A stretch of DNA of 64,000 bases from an uncultured Tenacibaculum sp. (lineage in GTDB: Bacteria; Bacteroidota; Bacteroidia; Flavobacteriales; Flavobacteriaceae), in NCBI GenBank assembly GCA_947497895.1, contig CANMIL010000010.1, positions 62,001 to 126,000 on the forward strand, read 5' to 3'. Made by a program: the position numbers and the translations under genes. The notes beneath the pieces were generated by a model. The model had not been told where the DNA came from and did not search any database. It worked only from the letters and a program-made list of their open reading frames with translations. Below, in pieces: positions 43,304-51,973 of the stretch. Each line of letters starts with the position of its first letter. The first letter of the stretch is position 1.

Positions 43304-44347
43304 TTATTCTAGTTCAAAATCTATGGGCATAAAAAACTCAACATTTACATATTGATTATTATATTTTCCTGGTAAAAATTTAGGTAATAACTTCACTAGT
43401 CTTTCTGCCTCTTTTTCTAACAGACTTCCATTTTTAGGACCTGTTGTAGTTATATTATTAACGAATCCATCCTTATCAACAATAAAGCGAACCCATACTC
43501 TCCCTTGGATTCCCTCTGAAGCAGCATCGAAAGGATATACTAAATTATCTAAAATGTTATTCAAAATTGTTTCTTTCACACATTTCTGTCTATCGAAATC
43601 AATATCTGTAGCACATGTTATGAATACTGGTTCTTCAGATACTTGATCGAAACGTACAAAGTCATTCGCTAAAATCTTCGAGTTTTCTTGGGCAGCTAAA
43701 GAACTATCTTGGATTGCTCCCTCATGATTTAAATTAAAATCGACATACACTTCATGTTTCATTTCTGCCGCCTTCCCTTTGTGCATTGCTGGATTTAGTT
43801 TTGGTAAACTAGCAATTACTTTTTTCGCCTCTTTCTCTAGAGATTTATTGCTCTTTGAACTTGTTGACCTTACATCGGTGATACTTCCATCACTTTTAAC
43901 AACAAAGGATACCAACACCTTGTCTTCGACTCCATCCTTGTACTCATTGTAAGGGTATGTCAATTTGGACTTAATATACTTTTCCATTTTCTCCTTAAAA
44001 CATATTGTTTGCTCATTGGAAGTAAAAGCATTGCAATTTTCGAAAAGTGGAGTTCGATCAACTTCTTCAATAGTAAAAACTTTCTTTTCAGAAGCTATTT
44101 TCGCTATATTTTCACGAATGTTAGCCAAATCACTGTTAACATTTTTGTTCCTTGATCGAACAATTCGATTTCGGGTATTGATTTTTAAATACCCATCATC
44201 GTTGTTTTTTTTAAATTCTTCTATGGCGCATTTACCAATAGTATTTAAATCTTCAATGTGTTCCTTTTCATCGCACAAATTCTCCTGCGCATTCATAGCC
44301 AAGCAGAAGCATGCGAAATAAAGGGTTAGGTTACTCTTTAAAATCAT
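43304..44347 (-). CDS. TonB-family protein with two TonB C-terminal domains
   Basis: A 347-residue exported protein with a signal peptide (LTLYFACFCLAMNAQ) rather than a membrane anchor. It contains two TonB_C-like domains: about 130-206 (YPYNEYKDGVEDKVLVSFVV, then SDGSITDVRSTSSKSNKSLEKEA) and 267-347 (YPFDAASEGIQGRVWVRFIV, DKDGFVNNITTTGPKNGSLLEKEA), each preceded by a cysteine-containing segment (ENCNAFTSNEQTICFKEKM and ITCATDIDFDRQKCVKETI). In Bacteroidota such periplasmic tandem TonB_C proteins are frequent; they lack the proline-rich spacer of energy transducers. A true energy-transducing role is therefore doubtful. Confidence 0.85.
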   Translation of the reverse strand: MILKSNLTLYFACFCLAMNAQENLCDEKEHIEDLNTIGKCAIEEFKKNNDDGYLKINTRNRIVRSRNKNVNSDLANIRENIAKIASEKKVFTIEEVDRTPLFENCNAFTSNEQTICFKEKMEKYIKSKLTYPYNEYKDGVEDKVLVSFVVKSDGSITDVRSTSSKSNKSLEKEAKKVIASLPKLNPAMHKGKAAEMKHEVYVDFNLNHEGAIQDSSLAAQENSKILANDFVRFDQVSEEPVFITCATDIDFDRQKCVKETILNNILDNLVYPFDAASEGIQGRVWVRFIVDKDGFVNNITTTGPKNGSLLEKEAERLVKLLPKFLPGKYNNQYVNVEFFMPIDFELE

Positions 44348-44577
44348 GACTTAGTTTTTTGATTTTGGGGAAATAAAGAATAATCGAAAGACCTTACTAC
44401 AATAAGAAAATAAAGACAGTCGCTTATTTTTTGTTAAAACATAAAAGTAGAATTTAATATCAATAAAACTTAATTTATTCTTTCTTCAGAAACATAGCAT
44501 CGTTGAAATGCAAATTACTGAAGATCAATGTAATAAAGCGAAAACAAATTAAATCTAATACACACTCAATCAAAACA

Positions 44578-45888
44578 TTACTCTTTCTTCCATGTTAAGA
44601 AGTTAGGCTTTACAACTAGCATTGCCCAACCCCAATTTTGAGTATCTCCTGCATTAGGTACATTTTTAAGTAACTTCATAGTGTTACTAGCAAAAAGTTG
44701 GGAGTATCCAATTTTTAAAGTTGCATATGGCAGTAACTTTTTAGAATACACAATATCAATTTCAGTTCCCAAATAGTTATCGTTAGCAAGCTCTTTGTCT
44801 CCAGAAAAATAATGAGCTTTCACTAATAAGTTTGAATCATTACCTAAATTCGCTACCACCTTACCGTATAAATCTCTTAAACCAATTGAATTTGCATGGT
44901 TTCCAACATAAAAGTAATCCATAAAACCATTAAACTTATGGTTGGTTCCGAATATTGGAAAAAACGAACTAATTTCTCCATTAGCCATTCCATCATCATC
45001 ACCACTTAAGATTTCATATCCTAAACCAAAATTGGTTTTACCTGGTTTATAATTAACTTCTAATAAAGTATTATAGGCTTGTAAATTTACACCTTCTACG
45101 AACTCACCTGTTTGCATGTATAAGTTCGCTAAAATCTTCCATTTTGAAGCGGGTGTTATTTTTACATGAGCACCAAAGGTTTGTCTTTGAACATGACCAC
45201 TCACTGGTGTTTGTCCATTTAAGTTTTGATAAGCATTGTTAGAAAACAGGAAACTTCCTTTAACATTATTCCACTCCTTGTGCAGCCATAGATAAGCCAT
45301 TACTTTGTAATCGAAAACTGCACGTGCGTTTCCTGTATTATTTGGATCGAACAGCGTGTTTTGCCTAGAAACACCATTTTGATTAAAGGCAAAACCTACA
45401 TCGAATTGAAAATTATTTTTATTGTGCTTTATCAATAATGCATCGTGAAAGCGACCTTGCATGGCCCAGTCCAATCCTCCAAAAATGCGTTGATCATCAT
45501 ATGAAAGTACTTGTCTACCTCCTTTAAATGCCCAGCTATCTGAAGCCTTAAATTGCACCCAAGCTTGAGCCACACCTAAACTATTATTTCCATCTTGTGC
45601 AGCTATTTGAGGATGATCTCCCCAAACACTTACATCTTGAAAACTCATATATGCTGACAACTTCTTATCAACAAAACCAAACTTTAAACGAGCTCTTTGT
45701 TGTACGAACAAGGCACCTCTACTTCCTTCTGGAATTAAAGTTCCGAATCCATGTGAGTATTCTCCTCGAGCTCTATAATCTGCATCAATTTTAAACTCTT
45801 GACTCGATGCTATTGAAACACTTAATACCGACGCCATACTCAGTATAATACGTGTTGTAATATTTTTTAAACGTAAATTATGTAACAT
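44578..45888 (-). CDS. Alginate-export-family outer membrane porin
   Basis: A 436-residue outer-membrane beta-barrel with a signal peptide ending near IASSQ (residue 30). The start of the mature part, FKIDADYRARGEYSHGFG and LFVQQRARLKFGF, together with SAYMSFQDVSVWGD, WAFKGGRQVLSYDDQRIFGG and a C-terminal barrel, is typical of the alginate-export porin family. The substrate need not be alginate. Directly upstream (30 bp) is the PilJ/NarX-like periplasmic protein gene, and before that a small secreted protein. In other Flavobacteriia, from memory, this porin and PilJ-type pair sits near nitrate uptake or reduction genes, but none is in this window. Confidence 0.85.
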   Translation of the reverse strand: MLHNLRLKNITTRIILSMASVLSVSIASSQEFKIDADYRARGEYSHGFGTLIPEGSRGALFVQQRARLKFGFVDKKLSAYMSFQDVSVWGDHPQIAAQDGNNSLGVAQAWVQFKASDSWAFKGGRQVLSYDDQRIFGGLDWAMQGRFHDALLIKHNKNNFQFDVGFAFNQNGVSRQNTLFDPNNTGNARAVFDYKVMAYLWLHKEWNNVKGSFLFSNNAYQNLNGQTPVSGHVQRQTFGAHVKITPASKWKILANLYMQTGEFVEGVNLQAYNTLLEVNYKPGKTNFGLGYEILSGDDDGMANGEISSFFPIFGTNHKFNGFMDYFYVGNHANSIGLRDLYGKVVANLGNDSNLLVKAHYFSGDKELANDNYLGTEIDIVYSKKLLPYATLKIGYSQLFASNTMKLLKNVPNAGDTQNWGWAMLVVKPNFLTWKKE

Positions 45889-45918
45889 ATCAATGAAATC
45901 TAATAATGGTATGTATAA

Positions 45919-46752
45919 CTACTCCACTTTAAGCTTTTCGTATAAACTTGTTATTCTGTTAAATAATTTCGTTAAATCATTACTCAAGTCATAGATTTCC
46001 TTATCGTTATAACCTTGTTTGAATAAACGCTCATTATTTTTTTGAATCCCTTCCCATTTTGCCATTACAGCTCCAAGAGCATTGTCAATTCTATCATTGT
46101 TAAAACTAGAGATTAACAGGTCATTTAATGCTGCATCAAGTTCCTCATATACAGCTTTTAATTTATTTTGTGAATTTGAAGATTTTAGACCTGGCTTAGT
46201 GGCAAAATAATACAATGCCAAACGCTGAGATAACATTCTTTGCCTACCCGCTTTATTAATAATTTGTTTTAACTCGTTATCTTCATATGCTACGTCTGAA
46301 TCAATTGCATTATTCTTTGTATTAGCTTCAGAAATAACAGCGTTCACAACGTTATTGGCATAAGTTAAAATTGTCGTATTTGTATTAATTATTTTTAATG
46401 CATCCTCTTTATTAGGTGATGAATTCAAGAATTTCTTATACTTATTCCATGTGTTTTTCACCTCCTTAATATTATTCTTTGTTACATTAGAAGAAGCATT
46501 TTTTTCTAAAATGTTATTCTGTTTTTCAAAAATAATCTGAGTAATTTTTATATCCCTTTTCGCCTTGAAATCGGTTGGATTATTTAAAAGATATAAATAG
46601 ATTTTTCCCATTTTTTGGGTTAACATTCTTTGTTTACCTGAAATATTTACGGCTTTATTAAAGCTTAATGTTCCGTATTCATTTTGTGCAAAAGTTAATT
46701 GTATAGCAAACAAAAACACAAAAGTATACGCTACTTTTATTGATTTTTTCAT
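45919..46752 (-). CDS. Periplasmic PilJ/NarX-type sensor-domain protein
   Basis: A 277-residue secreted helical protein with a signal peptide ending FAQ (residue 23). It carries two P-box-like motifs of the type IV pili methyl-accepting/NarX N-terminal domain, VNISGKQRMLTQKMGKIYLYL (about 36-56) and INKAGRQRMLSQRLALYYFA (about 165-184). In NarX-like sensors this box binds nitrate or nitrite. Unlike those proteins, it has no membrane segment, kinase or methyl-accepting domain, so it may be a periplasmic binding or co-sensor protein. It lies between the small secreted protein gene and the alginate-export porin gene in one transcription direction. Confidence 0.85.
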   Translation of the reverse strand: MKKSIKVAYTFVFLFAIQLTFAQNEYGTLSFNKAVNISGKQRMLTQKMGKIYLYLLNNPTDFKAKRDIKITQIIFEKQNNILEKNASSNVTKNNIKEVKNTWNKYKKFLNSSPNKEDALKIINTNTTILTYANNVVNAVISEANTKNNAIDSDVAYEDNELKQIINKAGRQRMLSQRLALYYFATKPGLKSSNSQNKLKAVYEELDAALNDLLISSFNNDRIDNALGAVMAKWEGIQKNNERLFKQGYNDKEIYDLSNDLTKLFNRITSLYEKLKVE

Positions 46753-46787
46753 GATATGTGATTTATTCTGTTGGGTAATTAAGGTTA

Positions 46788-47138
46788 TTAATAATCTTTT
46801 ATCTCAAACTTTTTAATTTTTCCGTCTGATGATAAATTGATAAGAAGTAACATAGAAGCATTTTCAAACTCTAATAAAAAGTTATTGATATCTTCTTCTT
46901 TAAGGATAAGTTCATAGCTTGACATTTTCCCTTTATCTTTACGTAAACTATCTAGCTTTTGTTTTAATACTGCTTCTTGAAGATTTTGTTGCAGTGTTGC
47001 ACTAAATTTTTGAAAAATAGCTTCTGATTTCTGTTCGTTAAAAGCTTTGCTAATGAAGTCTAAGGTATTCTTGTAATCTTCCTCAGTTTGAGAAAACACA
47101 GAGGTAGAAAGAAATAAAACAAATATTAATTTCTTCAT
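46788..47138 (-). CDS. Small secreted DUF3887-like protein
   Basis: A 116-residue exported protein with a signal peptide ending in FSQ (residue 17). The mature part has a helix (DFISKAFNEQKSEAIFQKFS) followed by a predicted strand set (SSYELILKEEDINNFLLEFENASMLLLINLSSDGKIKKFEIKDY). The layout resembles DUF3887 domains that precede hydrolases, but here it stands alone. The start codon is preceded five bases upstream by an unbroken run of eight C on the coding strand. It is the first gene of the porin/PilJ group. Confidence 0.72.
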   Translation of the reverse strand: MKKLIFVLFLSTSVFSQTEEDYKNTLDFISKAFNEQKSEAIFQKFSATLQQNLQEAVLKQKLDSLRKDKGKMSSYELILKEEDINNFLLEFENASMLLLINLSSDGKIKKFEIKDY

Positions 47139-47143
47139 ATTAT

Positions 47144-47151
47144 GGGGGGGG
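47144..47151 (-). repeat. C8 homopolymer tract directly before a start codon
   Basis: Eight consecutive G on the plus strand (C on the coding strand), six to thirteen bases before the ATG of the 116-residue secreted protein, in otherwise AT-rich DNA. It occupies the position of a ribosome binding site. Confidence 0.8.
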
Positions 47152-47341
47152 TTAATTTAATCAAACCGAAGGTAGTTTTTTTTAATAAACCACGAATAAA
47201 TTACCTGTGTTTCAACACATTAAATCGTTGAACTACATTTATCTATAGATTAATGGAAGAGAATATTATATACTTTAGTATTCTATCAATAATTATCGCA
47301 CGCCCTAACAACAGAAGTTCCTAATATATAAGTATATACAT

Positions 47342-48550
47342 CTAAACAACTGGGGTCGTATGTCCTTGCATATAAAAGGCAACAGCAAAAGCTATAACAC
47401 TTACGATAATACCAATCATAAAAACGGTATATGTTGTTCTAAGTATGTTATATTTTCTATTTAATACTAATCCAAGGAAGTACAAATCCTTGGTCAAAGA
47501 TCCATAGAGATAATCTCGATCTTTTAACATTTCATCCATTGCCCATTCAAATTCTGGTAAGCTCATTTTATGAAAATTTCCAAAAAAGATTAAATTAACT
47601 TTCTTCTGAGCAACATCCTCCTTTGTAAACTTTCCTTGTGTAATATTAGGTCTAGTAGCCAAAATTGATAACACAATAGAAACAACGGTAAAAACTATAA
47701 AAATAATACTTGGAATGACTAGGTAAGAATTAGAAGGATTATCTAGTTTAGGAATTAAAGTAGATAAGGCCATTGAAATGATAATAGCATTCACCGAAAG
47801 TAAAATATTTGCTTTTGTATCAGCAATATCACTTAAAGTAATATGATTTCGTAATGCTACTCTAAACATCGTTTCTATACCTCTTTCAGGTAACTCAATT
47901 TTGTTCTTCTTTAAAGCAAGCTCTTCCTTCTTTTGCTTCATTTTAGAAAGTTCTTGGTTCACTTTTTTCTCACTTTTTAAAAGTTGGGCTAAGTTTTTAC
48001 CTTTTTGTTTTTCCCATGATTTAATAGCCGATTTTGTATAAAATTGATGTCCAGAACTCAAGAAACTAATATTGTTTGCAATCCATTCAGAATCAGAAAA
48101 ACTAATGTTTTTTGTCAGTTCTAATTCCTTCCTTAAAAGAGCAGAAAATTCGTCGTAGTTTTTACTTCCCAAGTGAGAGCAATCAGCATCTCGTAAAACC
48201 TTCCCTAATTGAGTTTCTGGAATGGCAGACATTTGAGTTGCCAATATAGTTTTACTAACCTTTGAAATTAAATCGTCTTTCCCTTCTTTCTTTAAAAATT
48301 CTGAGGCGATAGCAACGCTTTCTTCTTCGTGAGTAGTTAAACTTTTAGAGTATCCTGTGTCGTGAAACCATGCGGCAACAAGAAGGGCTTCTAAATCTTC
48401 ACCTTCTATCTTTTCCGACTCTGCAAGTTCTCTAGATTTTTCAACCACTCGTTGCGTATGCGCAATACTGTGATAAACAAATTTCTTCTCTAAATTGTTA
48501 TTTAAAAAATCCAATGCATAGCTTTCCGCCTTCTCTAAAAAAACACTCAT
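47342..48550 (-). CDS. HD phosphohydrolase fused to a Pycsar-type transmembrane effector domain
   Basis: A 402-residue membrane protein. The N-terminal half (1-190) is an HD domain, with YHSIAHTQRVV (26-36), AAWFHDTGY (59-67, metal ligands H63 and D64) and LRDADCSHL (120-128). A charged helical linker (about 195-225) leads to a region matching the Pycsar effector transmembrane family (formerly DUF5706): RNHITLSDIADTKANILLSVNAIII near 233-257, then membrane segments around 247-265, 275-296 and 376-395. In known Pycsar systems this domain is opened by cyclic pyrimidine nucleotides; here it is joined to a possible nucleotide-degrading HD domain, and no cyclase is adjacent. Widespread in Flavobacteriia, function unknown. 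Confidence 0.8.
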   Translation of the reverse strand: MSVFLEKAESYALDFLNNNLEKKFVYHSIAHTQRVVEKSRELAESEKIEGEDLEALLVAAWFHDTGYSKSLTTHEEESVAIASEFLKKEGKDDLISKVSKTILATQMSAIPETQLGKVLRDADCSHLGSKNYDEFSALLRKELELTKNISFSDSEWIANNISFLSSGHQFYTKSAIKSWEKQKGKNLAQLLKSEKKVNQELSKMKQKKEELALKKNKIELPERGIETMFRVALRNHITLSDIADTKANILLSVNAIIISMALSTLIPKLDNPSNSYLVIPSIIFIVFTVVSIVLSILATRPNITQGKFTKEDVAQKKVNLIFFGNFHKMSLPEFEWAMDEMLKDRDYLYGSLTKDLYFLGLVLNRKYNILRTTYTVFMIGIIVSVIAFAVAFYMQGHTTPVV

Positions 48551-48681
48551 TATTTACCTACTTTAAGTTGTAAATGTAATTAATCTTTAGCATTTTTAAT
48601 ATATTCGCTTAGAAAACACCCTTTCCCTATTTTTTTGACAACCTTATGCCACAGAAATACTGATGGCGAAATAACTATACA

Positions 48682-49725
48682 ATGACTAAATATTTTAATC
48701 AAACCCTGCTTTTATTTTTTGTTACTTTCAGTTTGTTCTCTCAACAAACTCATAAAAACGAAACACCTACAAATCTTAATGATGGTCCCTATATTTTCAT
48801 TGAAGATGACCAGCTCATTGAAAAAAATATAATTAACGGAGAGGTTGTTACCAAGGAATTACCTGCAAACAGCTATCCTCTCAATTTTAAAGATGAAAAA
48901 AGCACCTTTAAAAATATAAAAAAGGTTGTAGCATTAAGTGACATTCACGGTCAATACGATTTAGCCGTAGAGCTTTTAAAAAACAATAAAATTGTCGATA
49001 AGAATTTAAATTGGAATTTAGGTAAAGGCCACTTGGTTATCGCAGGCGATATTTTCGATAGAGGTCCAAAAGTAAATGAAATGTTATGGCTTATTTATAA
49101 ATTAGAGCAGCAAGCAAAAAAGAAAAAAGGAAAAGTACATTTTTTACTTGGGAATCATGAATATATGGTTTTGTTTGGTGATGATCGTTACGTAAATAAG
49201 AAATACCAAAAAACTTGCGAGCTACTTGGTGTTGACTATAAAGGTTTATATGGAAAGCAAACTGTTTTGGGTAGATGGCTTCGTTCAAAAGCTACCATTT
49301 TAAAAATTGATGGCAATAGCTTTGTACATGGAGGGATTTCGAAAAAATTTATTTCTAATGGATACAATCATGAAAAAGTAAATGAAACTATGAGAAATTC
49401 AATTGATCGAAGTAAAAAAGAAATGAGAGCTACCGATTTTTATGCTACCTACTTCGGCAAATATGGACCTATTTGGTATCGAGGATATTTTAGAGATAAT
49501 TTACCTGAAAGTGAAATAGACGCTATTTTAAATGATACGAATTCTGATCATATTGTTGTTGGACATTGTTCGAACAAAGAAGTGGTTCAGCTATACAATC
49601 ATAAAATATTTGGTGTCGATTCAAGTATCAAAAGAGGTAAATATGGTGAAGTACTTTTCATAAAAAACGGAAAGAAATTCTCAAAAGGAACTCTCGAAGG
49701 GAAAAAGAAAAAGTTTAAGGATTAA
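48682..49725 (+). CDS. Calcineurin-like metallophosphoesterase, secreted
   Basis: A 347-residue protein with a signal peptide ending near FSQQ (residue 21). It has the motifs of the calcineurin-type phosphoesterase fold: SDIHGQY (about 92-98), GDIFDRG (about 123-129), LLGNHEYM (about 155-162), HGG for the metal-binding histidine (about 216-218) and GHCS for the second (about 294-297). This resembles Shewanella-type protein phosphatases. The HD gene is divergent and the TPM gene downstream (45 bp) is on the same strand. Its substrate, protein or small phosphate ester, is not known. A lysine-rich C-terminal tail is unusual for an exported enzyme. Confidence 0.88.
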   Translation: MTKYFNQTLLLFFVTFSLFSQQTHKNETPTNLNDGPYIFIEDDQLIEKNIINGEVVTKELPANSYPLNFKDEKSTFKNIKKVVALSDIHGQYDLAVELLKNNKIVDKNLNWNLGKGHLVIAGDIFDRGPKVNEMLWLIYKLEQQAKKKKGKVHFLLGNHEYMVLFGDDRYVNKKYQKTCELLGVDYKGLYGKQTVLGRWLRSKATILKIDGNSFVHGGISKKFISNGYNHEKVNETMRNSIDRSKKEMRATDFYATYFGKYGPIWYRGYFRDNLPESEIDAILNDTNSDHIVVGHCSNKEVVQLYNHKIFGVDSSIKRGKYGEVLFIKNGKKFSKGTLEGKKKKFKD

Positions 49726-49739
49726 AATATCGTTTTTAT

Positions 49740-49747
49740 TAAATTTG
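49740..49747 (+). promoter_or_regulatory. -7 box (TAAATTTG) of the TPM gene
   Basis: TAAATTTG, matching TAnnTTTG, 23 bp before the ATG at 49771. Confidence 0.5.
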
Positions 49748-49770
49748 GGGCGAATTATTTACTTTTTGCT

Positions 49771-50301
49771 ATGAAAATCACCCAGTACCTCCTATTATTA
49801 TTTATCTGTTTAAACTTTTCTTTTTGTCGAACTGCAACAGTTCAAAAGGATAACGGAGTATTTGATTTCAGTACCGTAGAAAAATATAGGATAACCAAAG
49901 AAAATGGCACCATTGTTAATGATTACGATTTTATTTTCAATCATGAAGAAGAATTGGAACTTACTAAAACTTTGTTTGATTATGACATAAAAACGACGAA
50001 TCAAATTGTAATTGTAACCATTCACTCTATTGAACCTTATAGGAACTTGCAAAAATTTGCTTCAGATTTAGGTAATTATTGGGGAGTAGGAACAAAAGAA
50101 AAAAATAACGGACTTATCATTGTACTTTGTAAACCTTGTCGAAAAATAAGTATTGCCACTGGTTTTGGTACTGAAAAAATACTTACCAATGAAATATGTG
50201 CTGAGATTATAGATAACACCATTATTCCTGAATTTAAAAAAGATAATTATTACTTAGGAGTAAAAAAAGGACTCAAAGAAATAATAAGAAAATGGAAATA
50301 A
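49771..50301 (+). CDS. TPM-domain protein, exported
   Basis: A 176-residue protein with a hydrophobic N-terminus (LLLLFICLNFSFCRT); Cys19 could be a weak lipobox cysteine. Residues about 40-170 form a TPM domain: NDYDFIFNHEEELELTKTLFDYDIKTTNQIVIVTI, YWGVGTKEKNNGLIIVLCKPCRKISIATGFGTE and IIPEFKKDNYYLGVKKGLKEI. The fold is seen in repair-linked and membrane-quality-control proteins of plastids and bacteria, some with phosphatase activity. Most bacterial homologues have a C-terminal membrane anchor, which this short protein lacks. It follows the metallophosphoesterase on the same strand. Confidence 0.85.
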   Translation: MKITQYLLLLFICLNFSFCRTATVQKDNGVFDFSTVEKYRITKENGTIVNDYDFIFNHEEELELTKTLFDYDIKTTNQIVIVTIHSIEPYRNLQKFASDLGNYWGVGTKEKNNGLIIVLCKPCRKISIATGFGTEKILTNEICAEIIDNTIIPEFKKDNYYLGVKKGLKEIIRKWK

Positions 50302-50375
50302 AAAAGTTTTTAAACATGGTATTATTTTCTTTAACCTTCTCTTAAACACGAATACAAGCTCATAATTCTTCAGTA

Positions 50376-50383
50376 TCTTTGTA
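50376..50383 (+). promoter_or_regulatory. -7 box (TATCTTTG) of selO
   Basis: TATCTTTG, matching TAnnTTTG, 24 bp before the selO ATG. Confidence 0.6.
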
Positions 50384-50407
50384 ATAAGACACAAACCTGT
50401 CGATTTT

Positions 50408-51973
50408 ATGAAACTCCAGATTAACAATACCTTTAGTAAAGAATTACCTGCTGATAAAAAATTGGAAAACTCAAGAAGACAAGTATTGGATGCTTGTTTT
50501 TCATATGTTACTCCTAAAAAAACAGCGAAACCTCAGCTTTTACATGCTTCGGATGAAATGTTAGATGAATTAGGGGTTTCCAAAGAGGAAAGTTCTTCTT
50601 CTGATTTTCTTCATGTATTTACTGGAAATAAAGTGTATCCAGATACCCATCCGTATGCAATGTGTTATGGTGGACATCAGTTTGGAAACTGGGCTGGGCA
50701 ACTAGGTGATGGACGAGCTATCAACTTGTTTGAAGTAAATCATAATAATAAACAATGGGCCGTTCAATTGAAAGGAGCTGGAGAAACTCCTTATTCAAGA
50801 TCAGCAGATGGGTTGGCTGTTTTACGTTCATCTATTCGTGAATATTTGTGTAGTGAAGCCATGTACCATCTTGGTATCCCTACAACAAGAGCCTTATCGT
50901 TGAGTCTTTCAGGAGACCAGGTATTAAGAGACATTTTGTATAACGGAAACCCAGCTTATGAAAAAGGGGCTATCGTTTGTCGTGTTGCTCCGAACTTTAT
51001 TCGCTTTGGAAGTTTCGAAATACATGCAGCTAGAAAAAACTATCCTATTTTAAAGCAACTTGCGGATTATACAATTTCAAATTTTTATCCTCAAATTAAA
51101 AGTTCTGGAAAAGACAAATATCTCGACTTTTTTAAAGAGGTTAGAAATAGAACCATTGACATGATTGTTCATTGGCAGCGTGTTGGTTTTGTTCATGGAG
51201 TTATGAATACAGATAACATGTCTATTTTAGGTTTAACAATAGATTATGGTCCTTATGGATGGTTGGAAGGTTATGACTGGAGTTGGACACCTAATACAAC
51301 AGATGCTCAACACAGACGCTACCGTTACGGTAACCAATCGTATATTGGATTATGGAACTTATTTCAATTAGCCAATGCATTGTATCCGTTGGTGGAAGAA
51401 GTAGATCCTCTTCAAAAATTATTAGAAGAATACAATCCTATCTACGAAGAAAAGTATTTAGCAATGATGCGTGCAAAACTAGGCCTAAAAACAACTGATT
51501 CGAAAGACAAAGAAATTGTTGGTAAACTTGAAGAAACACTTCAATTGATTGAAACAGACATGACCATTTTCTTTAGAAACTTAGCTCAAATAAATAAAAC
51601 AGAAAATGTGTCCGAGGCTATCGAAAAAATTAAGGTGGCATTCTACAATGAAATTGAATTTAAAGGAGATACAAAACAACTTTGGGAAGATTGGTTTACA
51701 CTATATTTACAGCGTCTCCAGCAAGAATCTACTTCTGATGCAGAACGATTGACATATATGAATACGATGAACCCGAAATATGTTTTGAGAAATTATATGG
51801 CACAACTAGCCATTGATAAAGCCGATAAAGGTGAATACGAACTCATTGATGAGTTATATACACTTCTCAAGAAACCATATGACGAACAACCTGAGTTCGA
51901 ACAATGGTTTGTAAAACGACCTGAGTGGGCAAGAAATAAAGTTGGATGCTCAATGCTCTCTTGTAGTTCGTAA
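50408..51973 (+). CDS. selO: Protein adenylyltransferase SelO (YdiU/UPF0061)
   Basis: A pseudokinase-fold enzyme that transfers AMP from ATP to protein Ser, Thr or Tyr residues, linked to oxidative stress. The 521-residue length is normal. Landmarks: YAMCYGGHQFGNWAGQLGDG (about 79-98), the nucleotide-site WAVQLKGAGETPYSRSADG, VLRSSIREYLCSEAM, VHGVMNTDNMSILG (catalytic loop with N and D) and IDYGPYGWLEGYD. The C-terminus GCSMLSCSS keeps a cysteine where animal SelO has selenocysteine. The TATCTTTG box and a downstream hairpin mark it as a single-gene unit. Confidence 0.95.
   Translation: MKLQINNTFSKELPADKKLENSRRQVLDACFSYVTPKKTAKPQLLHASDEMLDELGVSKEESSSSDFLHVFTGNKVYPDTHPYAMCYGGHQFGNWAGQLGDGRAINLFEVNHNNKQWAVQLKGAGETPYSRSADGLAVLRSSIREYLCSEAMYHLGIPTTRALSLSLSGDQVLRDILYNGNPAYEKGAIVCRVAPNFIRFGSFEIHAARKNYPILKQLADYTISNFYPQIKSSGKDKYLDFFKEVRNRTIDMIVHWQRVGFVHGVMNTDNMSILGLTIDYGPYGWLEGYDWSWTPNTTDAQHRRYRYGNQSYIGLWNLFQLANALYPLVEEVDPLQKLLEEYNPIYEEKYLAMMRAKLGLKTTDSKDKEIVGKLEETLQLIETDMTIFFRNLAQINKTENVSEAIEKIKVAFYNEIEFKGDTKQLWEDWFTLYLQRLQQESTSDAERLTYMNTMNPKYVLRNYMAQLAIDKADKGEYELIDELYTLLKKPYDEQPEFEQWFVKRPEWARNKVGCSMLSCSS

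Noticed and set aside
43304..44347. Classical TonB energy transducer
   Set aside because: It has a cleavable signal peptide, no N-terminal anchor or proline-rich spacer, and no ExbB/ExbD genes beside it.
47342..48550. Complete Pycsar defence operon
   Set aside because: Only the effector-like domain is present, fused to HD; the neighbours are a small secreted protein and a metallophosphoesterase, and no cyclase is found in the window.
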